Source of the DNA: Micromonospora echinaurantiaca
GTDB taxonomy: Bacteria > Actinomycetota > Actinomycetes > Mycobacteriales > Micromonosporaceae
Direction: 5' to 3'
Assembly: GCF_900090235.1 (NCBI RefSeq)
Contig: NZ_LT607750.1
Location: 2,554,501-2,618,500, forward strand
Length of the DNA stretch: 64,000 nucleotides
The notes under the pieces are model-generated. The model was given only the letters and a program-made list of their open reading frames with translations. It had not been told where the DNA came from and ran no database searches. A program made the position numbers and the translations under genes. This document shows positions 16,268 through 24,629 of this stretch, one piece after another. Numbering within the stretch: the first letter of the stretch is position 1; every line of letters starts with the position of its first letter.

Positions 16268-18373
16268 TCACAGGGCCGCGCACTGGTCGGTGCGGGGTCC
16301 GTGGACGGTGTTGGTGAGGCCGAGGTTGGTCGGCGCGGGGGTGTTGCCGGCGCAGGCGAGCGGGCCGCGGACGGTGGTGCCGGCCAGCAGCGGCGTGTCG
16401 GTGCCGGTGGTGTTGCGGGCCAGGTCGACCGGGCCGGTGACGGTGACGTCGATCAGGGAGATCGCGTCGGTGGTGCCGGTGATCCGGACGGGGCCGGTGA
16501 CGGTGCTGTCGGCGAGCAGGACGCCGGCGGCGCCGGTGGCGGTGACCGGGCCGGTGATGGTGCTGCCGGTGGCGACGAGGGTGGCGCCGGCGCGGACGGT
16601 GACCGGGCCGGTGACGGTGGCGCCGGCGAGGCAGGTGAAGCCGGTGACGGTCAGTGGGCCGTCGCGCCGGCCGGTGAGGGTCGGGTAGACGCGTTCGCCG
16701 TCGGTGAGGTTCTCCACGCCCTGGGCGTCGAGCAGCAGCGGGATGAGGCCGCGTTCGGGTTGGTTGAGGGGTACGTAGTAGCTGTCGCCGGTCTTGACGA
16801 CCTTCCAGCCGTGCGCGGCGAGGCGTTGGGCGACGGTGGTGCCGGCGCCGCCGGGTCCGTCGGTGCGCTCGCCGTGGTACTGCTGCTCGGTGAGCCGGTA
16901 GGCGCAGGGCGGGTTGTCGAGGATGAGGTCGGGCCGGGGGGCGTCCAGCGGCGGTGGGTTGTCGCCGGGGTGCGGGGCGGGGTGGGCGGGGATGGGTCGG
17001 GAGCCGCGGAAGACCAGCCGGCCGGTGTTGGCGGCCTGGCCGGTGATGGCCTCGGCGCGGGCGGTGGTGATGTCGGCCAGTTGGGCGCGGTGGTAGTCGA
17101 GGAACTGGTGGAACGTCCACAGCGCCGAGTAGGTCTTGCGGCGGCGGTTGTTGGTGGTGTTGCCCTCGTCGGGTCGGGTCTGGCCGCCGGAGCTGCGCAG
17201 TTCGAGCAGGCTGTTGACGACGTTCTTCAGGCCGAGGGTGTTGCGCAGGATGGTTTCCTCGCTGAGGCCGACGTTGCCGCCGCCTTCGCAGCCGTAGGGG
17301 CAGGCCCACCAGCCGGCCTGGGCGCCCTGGCGGTACATGTGGCCTTCGATCATGTCCTGGGACTCGTCGAAGATGGCCTGGGCGACGTTCTGGTGGCGGG
17401 GCGGCAGCATGGGCAGGTCGCCGGCGCGGGAGTTGCCGTACTCGTGGCCGTCGTAGCCGGCGACGGGCCGGTAGTCGCGGATCATCGTGACGTACGCGGC
17501 GGTTTCGGGTTGGCGGATGAGTGAGTAGTCGCGGTTGAGGTCCTGGCCGGTGGAGTTGCCGCGGGTGTTGGCGGCGCGGCCGTCGCCGTTGATGGTGGGG
17601 ACGATCAGGACGGTGGTGTGGCTGAGCAGGTCGATGACGCGTTGGTCGGTGCTGAAGGCGAGTTGCCGGGCCAGGATGAGGCAGGCTTCGCGGTCGCCGG
17701 GTTCGTTGCCGTGCACGTTGCAGTTGATGGCGAGCGGTGCGGTGGCGGCGACGGCGGCCGGGGTGGCCGGTGGGGTCGGGTGGCCGATGACGAACATGTT
17801 GATCGGCCGGTCGCGGACGGTGCGGCCGATCTCGACGACGCGGACCCGGTCGCTGAGGTCGTCGATGGCGGCGGTGTAGGCGTACTCGTCGGTGTCGCTG
17901 GTGTACTGGGCGGCGCGGGTGGTCTCCCACTGGGTGCGTAGCTGTTCGCCGGGGGTGTCGGGGTTGCCCCAGGGTGCGGTGGTGGTGCCGGCGACCGGGT
18001 CGGACCAGGGCTGTTCGGTGGTGCCGACGCGGGCGCGCACGCGCCAGCGGAACCGGTCGCCGGGGTGGTAGCCGGCGTCGGCGAAGGTGGGTGATTCCTG
18101 GTTGATCTGCCGGTTGGGGCGCCAGATGCCGACGATGGTGGGCGCGCCGGTGGGGGTGTCGGTGTGGTCGACGGCGGTGCGTTCGATCTGGTAGTCGGTG
18201 GCGTCGGGTACCGGTTGCCAGGCGAGGGTGGTGTGTCCGTCGGCCTGCTGGGCGGTGAGGTCGGTGACCTGGTTGGGGGCGGCGGTCTGCTGCTGTCGGG
18301 CGCTGGCCGGGGTGGCGACGAGGCTGACGGCCAGGAGTGTGGACAGTGCGATGAGGATGTTTCGGCGTCTCAC
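16268..18373 (-). CDS. secreted M14 zinc carboxypeptidase with repeat tail
   Basis: This 701-residue secreted protein has a signal peptide (residues 1-26, ending ATPASA), an FN3-like domain at about 33-135, and an M14 metallocarboxypeptidase domain at about 145-430 with zinc ligands His221 and Glu224 (NVHGNEPG), the NRD substrate motif near 280-282 and His310 (GYDGHEYG). A region to about 570 is less clear. The last ~125 residues contain at least six spaced TGPV words (TVTGPVTV, TITGPVTA and similar), which looks like a right-handed parallel beta-helix. GTG 18373 is chosen for the GGAGG at 18379-18383 on the minus strand. It probably processes extracellular peptides or cell wall. Confidence 0.9.
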   Translation of the reverse strand: MRRRNILIALSTLLAVSLVATPASARQQQTAAPNQVTDLTAQQADGHTTLAWQPVPDATDYQIERTAVDHTDTPTGAPTIVGIWRPNRQINQESPTFADAGYHPGDRFRWRVRARVGTTEQPWSDPVAGTTTAPWGNPDTPGEQLRTQWETTRAAQYTSDTDEYAYTAAIDDLSDRVRVVEIGRTVRDRPINMFVIGHPTPPATPAAVAATAPLAINCNVHGNEPGDREACLILARQLAFSTDQRVIDLLSHTTVLIVPTINGDGRAANTRGNSTGQDLNRDYSLIRQPETAAYVTMIRDYRPVAGYDGHEYGNSRAGDLPMLPPRHQNVAQAIFDESQDMIEGHMYRQGAQAGWWACPYGCEGGGNVGLSEETILRNTLGLKNVVNSLLELRSSGGQTRPDEGNTTNNRRRKTYSALWTFHQFLDYHRAQLADITTARAEAITGQAANTGRLVFRGSRPIPAHPAPHPGDNPPPLDAPRPDLILDNPPCAYRLTEQQYHGERTDGPGGAGTTVAQRLAAHGWKVVKTGDSYYVPLNQPERGLIPLLLDAQGVENLTDGERVYPTLTGRRDGPLTVTGFTCLAGATVTGPVTVRAGATLVATGSTITGPVTATGAAGVLLADSTVTGPVRITGTTDAISLIDVTVTGPVDLARNTTGTDTPLLAGTTVRGPLACAGNTPAPTNLGLTNTVHGPRTDQCAAL

Positions 18374-18503
18374 GTGGCCTCCATGGCGAGGACTGGTTGA
18401 CCGTGACGCGGTTTGGACCAGCATGATCGGCATGGATGAGTGACGCAACGACCTTGAGCAATTCTTGCGGTAAGGGGTCCTCTCCCCCGTCGCCGCTGAC
18501 CGT

Positions 18504-19283
18504 TCAGCCGAGGTCGACCAGCAGGGGCCGGTGGTCGGAGATGGTGGACAGCGGGGTGTGCACGCCGGTGACGGGTGGCAGTTGGTCGATGCCCTGCCGG
18601 TCGGCGAGGACGTGGTCGAGTTGCACCCGGGGTTGCCCGGCGGGGTAGGTGGGGCGGCGGCCCAGGGGTCGCCAGCCGGAGACGAGGCGGGCGGCCCAGG
18701 CGGGCAGGTTCAGGTCGCCGAGCAGGATGCGGGGGGCGGGCAGGGTGCGCAGGGCGCGGACGACCCGGCGCAGTTGGTGGGCGTTCCAGCCGGGGACGAA
18801 GGACAGGTGGGTGGCGGCGACGGTGAGCGGGCCGTGCGGGGTGTCGAGGATGGCGGCGAGCAGCACGCGGGGTTCGTCGTGCAGCAGGACGAGCCCGCCG
18901 CCGGGGCCGGGGACGTAGACCGGTGAGCGGACCGGCGCGGGGCGCAGCCGGGTGACCCGCCAGCTGCGGACCGGGTGGCGGCTGACCAGGCCGACGCCGT
19001 AGCAGGGTTCGCCGTGCCCGTCGTCGTCGTGGGTGAGGGGGCGGAACCGTTCGCCGGGGGTGCCGACGACGGCGGCGGCGAAGCGGTGTTCGGGGGCGCC
19101 GAGCGCGCGGGCGGCGATGGCGGTGAGGTCGAGTTTGCCGCTGCGGCTCTGGTCGCGGTCGACCTCCTGCAGGGCGAGGATGTCGGCGTCGAGGGCGGTG
19201 ACGGCGGCGGTGAGGCGGTCGGGGTCGACCAGGCCGTCGGTGAGGGAACGGCCGTGCAGCAGGTTGAACGTGGCCAGGCGCAC
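18504..19283 (-). CDS. endonuclease/exonuclease/phosphatase family protein
   Basis: This 259-residue protein belongs to the EEP superfamily of metal-dependent phosphohydrolases (DNase I, sphingomyelinase and inositol phosphatase fold). It starts MRLATFNLLHG with the first catalytic Asn region, has the metal-binding LQEVD at residues 38-42, THLSF near 160, GDLN near 192 and the terminal SDHRP near 247-251. There is no signal peptide, so it is likely cytoplasmic. Substrate, nucleic acid or phospholipid, cannot be decided. It is 130 bases upstream of the M14 peptidase gene on the same strand. Confidence 0.9.
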   Translation of the reverse strand: MRLATFNLLHGRSLTDGLVDPDRLTAAVTALDADILALQEVDRDQSRSGKLDLTAIAARALGAPEHRFAAAVVGTPGERFRPLTHDDDGHGEPCYGVGLVSRHPVRSWRVTRLRPAPVRSPVYVPGPGGGLVLLHDEPRVLLAAILDTPHGPLTVAATHLSFVPGWNAHQLRRVVRALRTLPAPRILLGDLNLPAWAARLVSGWRPLGRRPTYPAGQPRVQLDHVLADRQGIDQLPPVTGVHTPLSTISDHRPLLVDLG

Positions 19284-19713
19284 GTTTGCACCCTACGACG
19301 CCGTGGCACAGTTGCCCGGTGCTCAGGGTGTTGCTGTGTTCGGCGCTGGTGTTCGTGGCGGTCGGCGCGGTGGGTGTCTGGTTGCGGCGCCGCCGCGGCC
19401 GCTGATCCACTCCCCCCGCCCACGGCTTGTCAGCCCGGTCGGGTTCCGGGTGCTCGTCGAGCTGTGCGTGCCGCGCGATGTGCGGCGCTGCGTGGTGCAG
19501 TTCGGTCGGGTCAGCGCGGCGTCCGGGCGGCCCGTGGGCGGTGAGCGCGTGGGCCGTACCGGCCGGGGTGGTGCCGGGTCAGGCCCGGACCGCCGGGCCG
19601 CCGGGGCAGGGCGGCTGACCTGCCCGGATTTGGCACCGGCCGGGTGTCGGTGCTGGTGAGGCTGGCCACAGACGGTCTCGTCGCCGGGGCGGCGGTGGGA
19701 AGAATGGCGGCCC
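19284..19713. other. 430-bp gap, one possible micro-ORF
   Basis: Apart from the 28-codon frame at 19319-19405 described separately, I see no gene here. The open frames in the second half are Arg-rich shadows. The right end carries the promoter region of the TSUP permease gene, with an AAGAAT-like box shortly before its GTG. Confidence 0.45.
19319..19405 (+). CDS. possible 28-residue single-helix membrane peptide
   Basis: GTG 19319 to TGA 19403-19405 encodes 28 residues: about 19 hydrophobic ones (LLCSALVFVAVGAVGVWL) followed by RRRRGR. This is a textbook small single-pass peptide with a positive cytoplasmic tail. It lies directly beyond the divergent EEP gene. There is no clear ribosome site, so it would have to be leaderless, and chance in GC-rich DNA is a real alternative. 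Confidence 0.35.
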   Translation: MLRVLLCSALVFVAVGAVGVWLRRRRGR

Positions 19714-20487
19714 GTGGACCCCGTATCGCTGACCACCCTGCTCGCCGCGGCCGCCATGGCCGGCTGGGTCGACGCGGTGGTGGGCGGCGGCGGTCTGCTG
19801 CTGTTGCCGGCGCTGCTGGTGGGGGCGCCCGGGATGCCGGTGGCCACCGCATTGGGCACGAACAAGCTGGCGGCGATCGCCGGGACCAGCACGGCGGCGG
19901 TGACGTACGCGCGGCGCACCAAGCTCGACTGGGCGGTGGCCGGGCCGGCGGCCGGGCTGGCGGTGCTCTGCGCCGGGCTGGGCGCGGCGCTGGCCGGCAG
20001 CGTCCCGGGGTCGGCGTACCGGCCGGTGGTGCTGGTGGTGCTGGTGTCGGTGGCGGTGTTCGTGTTGCTGCGGCCCCGGCTCGGCGTGGTGGCGGCGCCG
20101 CAGCGGCGCACCCCGAAGCGGGTGGTGGCGGCGGTGGCGGTGGCCGGCGTGGGCATCGCCCTGTACGACGGGCTGATCGGCCCGGGCACCGGCACGTTCC
20201 TGGTGCTGGCGTTCACCGCGCTGATCGGCGCGGACTTCGTGCACGGCTCGGCGATGGCGAAGGTGGTCAACGCCGGCACCAACCTGGGCGCGCTGGTGGT
20301 GTTCGCCGCGACCGGGCACGTGTGGTGGCTGCTGGGCGCGGGCATGGCGGTGTGCAACATCGCCGGGGCGGTGCTGGGGGCGCGGATGGCGTTGCGCCGC
20401 GGCGCCGGGTTCGTGCGGCTGGTGCTGCTGGTGGTGGTGGTGGCGCTGGTCGGCAAGCTCGGCTACGACCAGTGGCTGGCCGGCTGA
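19714..20487 (+). CDS. TSUP family permease (TauE/SafE)
   Basis: This 257-residue integral membrane protein belongs to the TauE/SafE anion permease family, which exports sulfite, sulfoacetate or related organic anions. Seven to eight hydrophobic helices are visible. Family marks are GGGGLLLLPAL near residues 23-33, GTNKLAAIAGTSTAAVTY near 48-65 and, in the second half, GPGTGTFLVLAF near 155-166 and AKVVNAGTNLGAL near 181-193, the repeated half of the fold. The GTG start at 19714 fits the first helix. The acetyltransferase gene begins 41 bases later with its own promoter-like box. Confidence 0.9.
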   Translation: MDPVSLTTLLAAAAMAGWVDAVVGGGGLLLLPALLVGAPGMPVATALGTNKLAAIAGTSTAAVTYARRTKLDWAVAGPAAGLAVLCAGLGAALAGSVPGSAYRPVVLVVLVSVAVFVLLRPRLGVVAAPQRRTPKRVVAAVAVAGVGIALYDGLIGPGTGTFLVLAFTALIGADFVHGSAMAKVVNAGTNLGALVVFAATGHVWWLLGAGMAVCNIAGAVLGARMALRRGAGFVRLVLLVVVVALVGKLGYDQWLAG

Positions 20488-20528
20488 CCGGCCGCGGGGC
20501 GGCGCGGCCGATGTGTGATCATCGGCGG

Positions 20529-21305
20529 GTGCCGGTACGCGCGGAACACGACCGGGCCGTCCTGGCGCGACTGCTGGGCCGGGATCCGGTGCTGCACGCC
20601 TACCAGTTGGGCGACCTGGACGACTTCTTCTGGCCGTACACCTCGTGGTTCCGCCGCGGCGACGAGGTGGCGTTGCTGTACCACGGCGCCGACCCGCCCA
20701 CCCTGCTGGCGTTCGCCGCCCCGGCGCGGGTGCCGGCGCTGGCGGGGCTGCTGCGCGAGCTGGCGCCGGTGCTGCCGGCCCGGCTGTACGCGCACCTGTC
20801 CCCCGGCCTGGAGCCGGCGCTGGCCGACGGGTTCACCCTCGACGCGGCCGGCGCTCACCACAAGATGGCGCTGACCGACCCGGCGCGGCTGGCCGCGGCG
20901 ATCCCGGCGGGGGTGGTGCTGCACGCCGGTGACCTGCCGGCGCTGCGCCGGCTCTACGCGGCCGCCTACGCGGGCAACTGGTTCGACCCGCGGATGCTGG
21001 ACACCGGCCAGTACGTGGGGGTGCGCGACGGCGACGAGCTGGTGGCGGTGGCCGGGGTGCACGTGTACTCCCCCGCCTACCGGGTCGCGGCGCTGGGCAA
21101 CGTCACCACCCATCCCCGGGTACGCGGCCGGGGGCTGGCCGGGGCGGCGGTGGCCGCGCTGTGCGGGCGGCTGCGCGACCGGGTCGAGCACGTGACGTTG
21201 AACGTCAAGGCCGACAACACGGCGGCGCTGCGGCTGTACGACCGGCTCGGCTTCACCCGCGTCGCCGAGTACGGCGAGTACACGCTGACCGCCCGCCGCG
21301 CCTGA
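20529..21305 (+). CDS. GNAT family N-acetyltransferase
   Basis: This 258-residue protein has a C-terminal GNAT domain (about residues 130-255) with NVTTHPRVRGRGLAGAAVAALCGRL, containing the RGRGLA acetyl-CoA loop, and LNVKADNTAALRLYDRLGF. The N-terminal half (HAYQLGDLDDFFWPYTSWF) is the partner domain seen in FR47-like and two-domain acetyltransferases. The start is GTG 20529, preceded by a GATCAT box exactly 6 nt upstream, the leaderless pattern of this window; ATG 20511 in the same frame is the alternative and would add six residues. Target unknown. Confidence 0.86.
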   Translation: MPVRAEHDRAVLARLLGRDPVLHAYQLGDLDDFFWPYTSWFRRGDEVALLYHGADPPTLLAFAAPARVPALAGLLRELAPVLPARLYAHLSPGLEPALADGFTLDAAGAHHKMALTDPARLAAAIPAGVVLHAGDLPALRRLYAAAYAGNWFDPRMLDTGQYVGVRDGDELVAVAGVHVYSPAYRVAALGNVTTHPRVRGRGLAGAAVAALCGRLRDRVEHVTLNVKADNTAALRLYDRLGFTRVAEYGEYTLTARRA

Positions 21306-21341
21306 CGCCCGCGCCCCGCTCCGGTGGTCGGTGGGTGGCCG

Positions 21342-21851
21342 TCAGCCGCGCTGGCGGGACGAGTCGAACTGGCCGGCGCGGATCTCCCGCAGCGCCCGGC
21401 GGCGGACGTCGCCGCGCAGGGTGTCGACGTAGAGCCGGCCGGCCAGGTGGTCGGTCTCGTGCTGCAGCGCGCGGGCCAGGAACCCGCTGCCGGAAATGGT
21501 CAGCGGCTCGCCGTGCTGGTCGAAGCCGTGCGCGGTGGCGTGCATGGCCCGCCGGGTCGGGAAGTAGAGCCCGGGGATGGACAGGCAGCCCTCGTCGTCG
21601 TCCTGGGTCTCCTCGGACAGTTCCAGGGTCGGGTTGACCAGGTGTCCGCGGTGGCCGTCGGCGTCGTAGACGAACACCTGGGCGCTGACCCCGATCTGGT
21701 TGGCGGCCACGCCGGCCCGCCCGGGCGCGCCGAGCAGGGTGTCCATCAGGTCGGTGACCAGGGCGCGCAGTTCGGCGTCGAAGCTGGTCACCGGCTCGCA
21801 CGGGGTGCGCAGCACCGGGTCGCCGATGATCCGGATGGGCCGCATCGTCAT
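21342..21851 (-). CDS. def: peptide deformylase
   Basis: This 169-residue enzyme removes the formyl group from the initiator methionine of nascent proteins. All three PDF motifs are present: GVAANQIG (47-54), EGCLS (87-91, metal ligand Cys89) and HETDH (131-135, two His ligands and the catalytic Glu132). The first motif has an Ala/Asn where GxGxAAxQ is the consensus, as in many actinobacterial paralogues. ATG 21851 is taken; ATG 21845 is two codons later and equally possible. Its stop lies at 21342 and a TetR gene upstream on the same strand ends at 21862, 10 bases before it. Confidence 0.95.
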   Translation of the reverse strand: MTMRPIRIIGDPVLRTPCEPVTSFDAELRALVTDLMDTLLGAPGRAGVAANQIGVSAQVFVYDADGHRGHLVNPTLELSEETQDDDEGCLSIPGLYFPTRRAMHATAHGFDQHGEPLTISGSGFLARALQHETDHLAGRLYVDTLRGDVRRRALREIRAGQFDSSRQRG

Positions 21852-21861
21852 GTCGGCAAGA

Positions 21862-22650
21862 TTATCCGGCGGCTGGCGGGGCGCCACCGGCCGGGCGGTC
21901 GCGGATCAGCACCTCGATGCCGTCGAGGATGCGGTCCAGCCCGAACTCGAAGGCGCGCGCCGGGTCGCCGGCGGCTTGGTACTCCTCGCCGGCGGCGGCG
22001 CCGACCCGCGCGGCGAGCGGGAAGCGGCGCGGGTCCATCGCCTTCTCCAGGTACGGGGCGTGCGCCTGCCACCACTGCTCCTCGGTCATCCCGGTGCGCT
22101 CGGCGGCCTGGGCGGCCTCCACCGCGCCGCGTACCGCGCCGTGCACGAACCCGGAGATCAGTGTGACCACGGCGTCCATCTCCAGGTCGGTCAGGCCGAT
22201 GCCGTCGACGGCGCCGAGTTCGTACTCGTAGCGGGCGATCACGTTGGGGCCCAGCGGCGGGCGGGTGGTGGCGACCTGCAGCAGCCACGGGTGGCGCAGG
22301 TAGAGCGCCCGGGTCTCGCGGGCGATCTGCGTGAGCCGGCCCCGCCACCCGCCGGGCACGTCGGTGGGGCGGGCGGCCTCGCCGTAGACGGTGTCGAGCA
22401 TGACGTCGAGCAGTTCGCCCTTGCCCGGCACGTACGTGTAGAGGCTCATGGTGCCCACCCCGAGCCGCTCGGCGACCCGGCGCATGGACAGCGCGGCGAG
22501 TCCTTCGGTGTCGGCGACCTCGATCGCGGCCCGGACGATCCGGTCGACGCTCAGGTCGGGGCGCCCCTTGCGGCTGACGCGTTCCCGGGTGCGCCACAGC
22601 AGGGCGAGGCTGCGGGCGGGGTCGCCGGTGCCGCTGTACTCCGTCGTCAC
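21862..22650 (-). CDS. TetR family repressor of the adjacent ABC exporter
   Basis: This 262-residue TetR regulator has an N-terminal helix-turn-helix near residues 28-72 (LSVDRIVRAAIEVADTEGLAALSMRRVAERLGVGTMSLYTYVPGKGELLDVMLD) and a large C-terminal ligand domain of the TetR_C_1 type. GTG 22650 is the start; the region upstream is the promoter. It is divergent from a two-gene ABC exporter, with a row of GTACCG-type inverted sites at 22661-22700 between them. By analogy with drug exporter/TetR pairs it should repress the exporter and itself until a toxic ligand binds. Confidence 0.9.
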   Translation of the reverse strand: MTTEYSGTGDPARSLALLWRTRERVSRKGRPDLSVDRIVRAAIEVADTEGLAALSMRRVAERLGVGTMSLYTYVPGKGELLDVMLDTVYGEAARPTDVPGGWRGRLTQIARETRALYLRHPWLLQVATTRPPLGPNVIARYEYELGAVDGIGLTDLEMDAVVTLISGFVHGAVRGAVEAAQAAERTGMTEEQWWQAHAPYLEKAMDPRRFPLAARVGAAAGEEYQAAGDPARAFEFGLDRILDGIEVLIRDRPAGGAPPAAG

Positions 22651-22660
22651 GCCCCGCACT

Positions 22661-22700
22661 GTACCGTCGCCTGTACCGTACTTTGTACGGTACGGTGTAC
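22661..22700. promoter_or_regulatory. TetR operator with multiple GTAC half-sites
   Basis: A perfect inverted repeat GTACCGTAC-TTT-GTACGGTAC spans 22673-22693. Additional GTACCG (22661) and GGTGTAC (22694-22700) words flank it at 12-bp steps, so two repressor dimers could bind side by side. The site lies 10 bases from the TetR start and 29 bases from the ABC start, where a shared repressor site is expected. Confidence 0.78.
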
Positions 22701-22728
22701 GCCGCCACTGCGGGAGACGGGAGCACGG

Positions 22729-23694
22729 ATGCACGACGACACACCGGCCATCGAGGCCGAAGGGCTGCGCAAGCGGTACGGCGACGCCGAGGCCCTGGCC
22801 GGGCTCGACCTCGCGGTGCCGGCCGGGCGGGTCTGCGCCCTGCTCGGCCCGAACGGGGCGGGCAAGACCACCGCGGTGCGGATCCTCACCACCCTGCTGC
22901 GACCCGACGCCGGCCGGGCCCGGGTGGCCGGGCACGACGTGCTGCGCCACCCCGACCGGGTACGGGCCGCGATCGGCCTGGTCGGGCAGCACGCCGCCGT
23001 CGACGAGGTGCTCAGCGGCCGGCAGAACCTGGTCCTCTTCGGCCGGCTGCACCACCTGTCGACGCCTGCCGCGCGGGCCCGCGCCGACGAACTGCTCGAC
23101 CGGTTCGGCCTGGCCGACACCGGCACCCGGCCGGTCTCCGGCTACTCCGGCGGCATGCGTCGCCGGCTCGACCTGGCCGCCAGCCTGGTCCGCGCTCCGG
23201 GCGTGCTCTTCCTCGACGAGCCCACCACCGGGCTCGACCCGCGCGGGCGCAGCGAGGTGTGGGACGCCGTACGCGGCCTCGTCGCCGACGGCACCACCGT
23301 GCTGCTGACCACCCAGTACCTGGAGGAGGCCGACCAGCTCGCCGACACCGTCCGGGTGATCGACGCCGGCCGGGTGGTCGCCGCCGGCACCCCCGACCAG
23401 CTCAAGAACGACCTCGGTGGCGACCGGCTCGACGTGGTGTGCGACCGCGTCGACGACCTCGACCGGGCCGCCGCCCTGGTCGCCGCCGCAACCGCCGCCA
23501 CCCCGGCCGTCGACCCGGCCGCGCTGCGGATCAGCGTCCCGGTCGCCGACCGGGTCACCGCCCTGGCAGCCGTGCTGCGCGCGCTGGACGGCACCGGCGT
23601 CGCCGTCGCCGACGTGGCGGTGCGCCGCCCCACCCTCGACGAGGTGTTCCTGCGTCTCACCGACACCCCGACCGAGCGGACGGTGACCGCATGA
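22729..23694 (+). CDS. ABC exporter ATP-binding protein (DrrA-like)
   Basis: This 321-residue protein is the ATPase of a drug-type ABC-2 exporter. It has Walker A GPNGAGKTT (40-48), the Q-loop near GQH (86-88), the signature YSGGM (139-143), Walker B VLFLDEP (159-165) and the H-loop region TTQYLEEADQLAD, where Gln replaces the more usual His, as in DrrA-like proteins. The C-terminal ~90 residues form the accessory domain typical of the daunorubicin resistance ATPase family, ending RRPTLDEVFLRLT. ATG 22729 is preceded by CGGGAG. It overlaps the permease gene by four bases (ATGA). Confidence 0.93.
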   Translation: MHDDTPAIEAEGLRKRYGDAEALAGLDLAVPAGRVCALLGPNGAGKTTAVRILTTLLRPDAGRARVAGHDVLRHPDRVRAAIGLVGQHAAVDEVLSGRQNLVLFGRLHHLSTPAARARADELLDRFGLADTGTRPVSGYSGGMRRRLDLAASLVRAPGVLFLDEPTTGLDPRGRSEVWDAVRGLVADGTTVLLTTQYLEEADQLADTVRVIDAGRVVAAGTPDQLKNDLGGDRLDVVCDRVDDLDRAAALVAAATAATPAVDPAALRISVPVADRVTALAAVLRALDGTGVAVADVAVRRPTLDEVFLRLTDTPTERTVTA

Positions 23695-24503
23695 GCAACC
23701 TCACCCTGGCCCCGGCCCGGTTGCGCTGGGCCGTCACCGACAGCGCCGTGCTCACCGGCCGGGCGTTGCGGCACTGGGCCCGCCAGCCCGGGCAGCTGAT
23801 CGTCGGGCTGCTCTTCCCGGTGCTGCTGGTGCTGATGTTCGGCTACCTGTTCGGCGGGGCGATGTCGGTGCCCGGCGGCGGCGACTACCGCGAGTTCCTG
23901 CTGCCCGGCCTGTTCGCCATGACCATGGCCTTCGGCATCGAGGCGACGTACGCCGCGGTGGCCACCGACACCGCCCGCGGGGTCACCGACCGGTTCCGGT
24001 CGCTGCCGATGGCCCCGTCGGCGGTGGTGACCGGCCGCGCCGCCGCCGACGTGCTGCACTCCGCCGCCGGCCTGGCGGTGATGCTCGGCTGCGGCTGGCT
24101 GGTCGGCTGGCAGTGGCGCAACGGCCTCCTCCCCGCGCTGGCCGCGATCGGGCTGCTCCTGCTGCTGCGGGTCGCGCTGATCTGGGCCGGCATCTACCTG
24201 GCGCTGCTGCTGCGCCGGCCGGAGTCGGTGGTGGCGCTGCAGATCCTGGTCTGGCCGGTCGGGTTCACCTCCAACGCGTACGTGCCGCCGGAGACCATGC
24301 CGGGCTGGCTGGCCGCGCTGGCCGAGTGGAACCCGCTGTCGGCGACGGTGGCCGCCTGCCGGGAACTGTTCGGCAATCCCGGCTGGGGCGGCGACTCGTT
24401 CGCCGCGCAGCACGCCGTGGTGCTCGCCGTGGCCTGGCCGGTGCTGCTGATCGCGGTGTTCCTGCCGCTGTCGGTGCGCCGCTACCGGCGGCTGAGCCGC
24501 TGA
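23691..24503 (+). CDS. ABC-2 type exporter permease (DrrB-like)
   Basis: This 270-residue permease pairs with the preceding ATPase. Six membrane helices are apparent (for example LIVGLLFPVLLVLMFGYLFGG near 38-58 and LLPALAAIGLLLLLRVALIW near 145-165), with FRSLPMAPSAVVTGRAAADVL near 102-122 and PVGFTSNAYVPPETMPGWLA, both characteristic of DrrB/ABC-2 permeases. The start codon overlaps the ATPase stop, indicating coupled translation. A strong terminator follows at 24518. The exported compound is unknown; control by the divergent TetR suggests an antibiotic or lipid-like toxin. Confidence 0.92.
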   Translation: MSNLTLAPARLRWAVTDSAVLTGRALRHWARQPGQLIVGLLFPVLLVLMFGYLFGGAMSVPGGGDYREFLLPGLFAMTMAFGIEATYAAVATDTARGVTDRFRSLPMAPSAVVTGRAAADVLHSAAGLAVMLGCGWLVGWQWRNGLLPALAAIGLLLLLRVALIWAGIYLALLLRRPESVVALQILVWPVGFTSNAYVPPETMPGWLAALAEWNPLSATVAACRELFGNPGWGGDSFAAQHAVVLAVAWPVLLIAVFLPLSVRRYRRLSR

Positions 24504-24517
24504 CGGGCACCAGCACG

Positions 24518-24553
24518 CCGAGGGGCGCCGCCGACGCCGGTGGCGCCCCTCGG
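24518..24553 (+). terminator. terminator hairpin after the ABC exporter
   Basis: CCGAGGGGCGCC (24518-24529) and its exact complement (24542-24553) form a 12-bp stem with a 12-nt loop, 14 bases after the permease stop. No U-run follows. Confidence 0.72.
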
Positions 24554-24629
24554 CCGTGACCTTCGGCCGGCGGTCGCCGCCAGCCCGGTCGGGCGGCGAG
24601 CGGCCGATGCCGGCGGCCCGGTCGACGGG

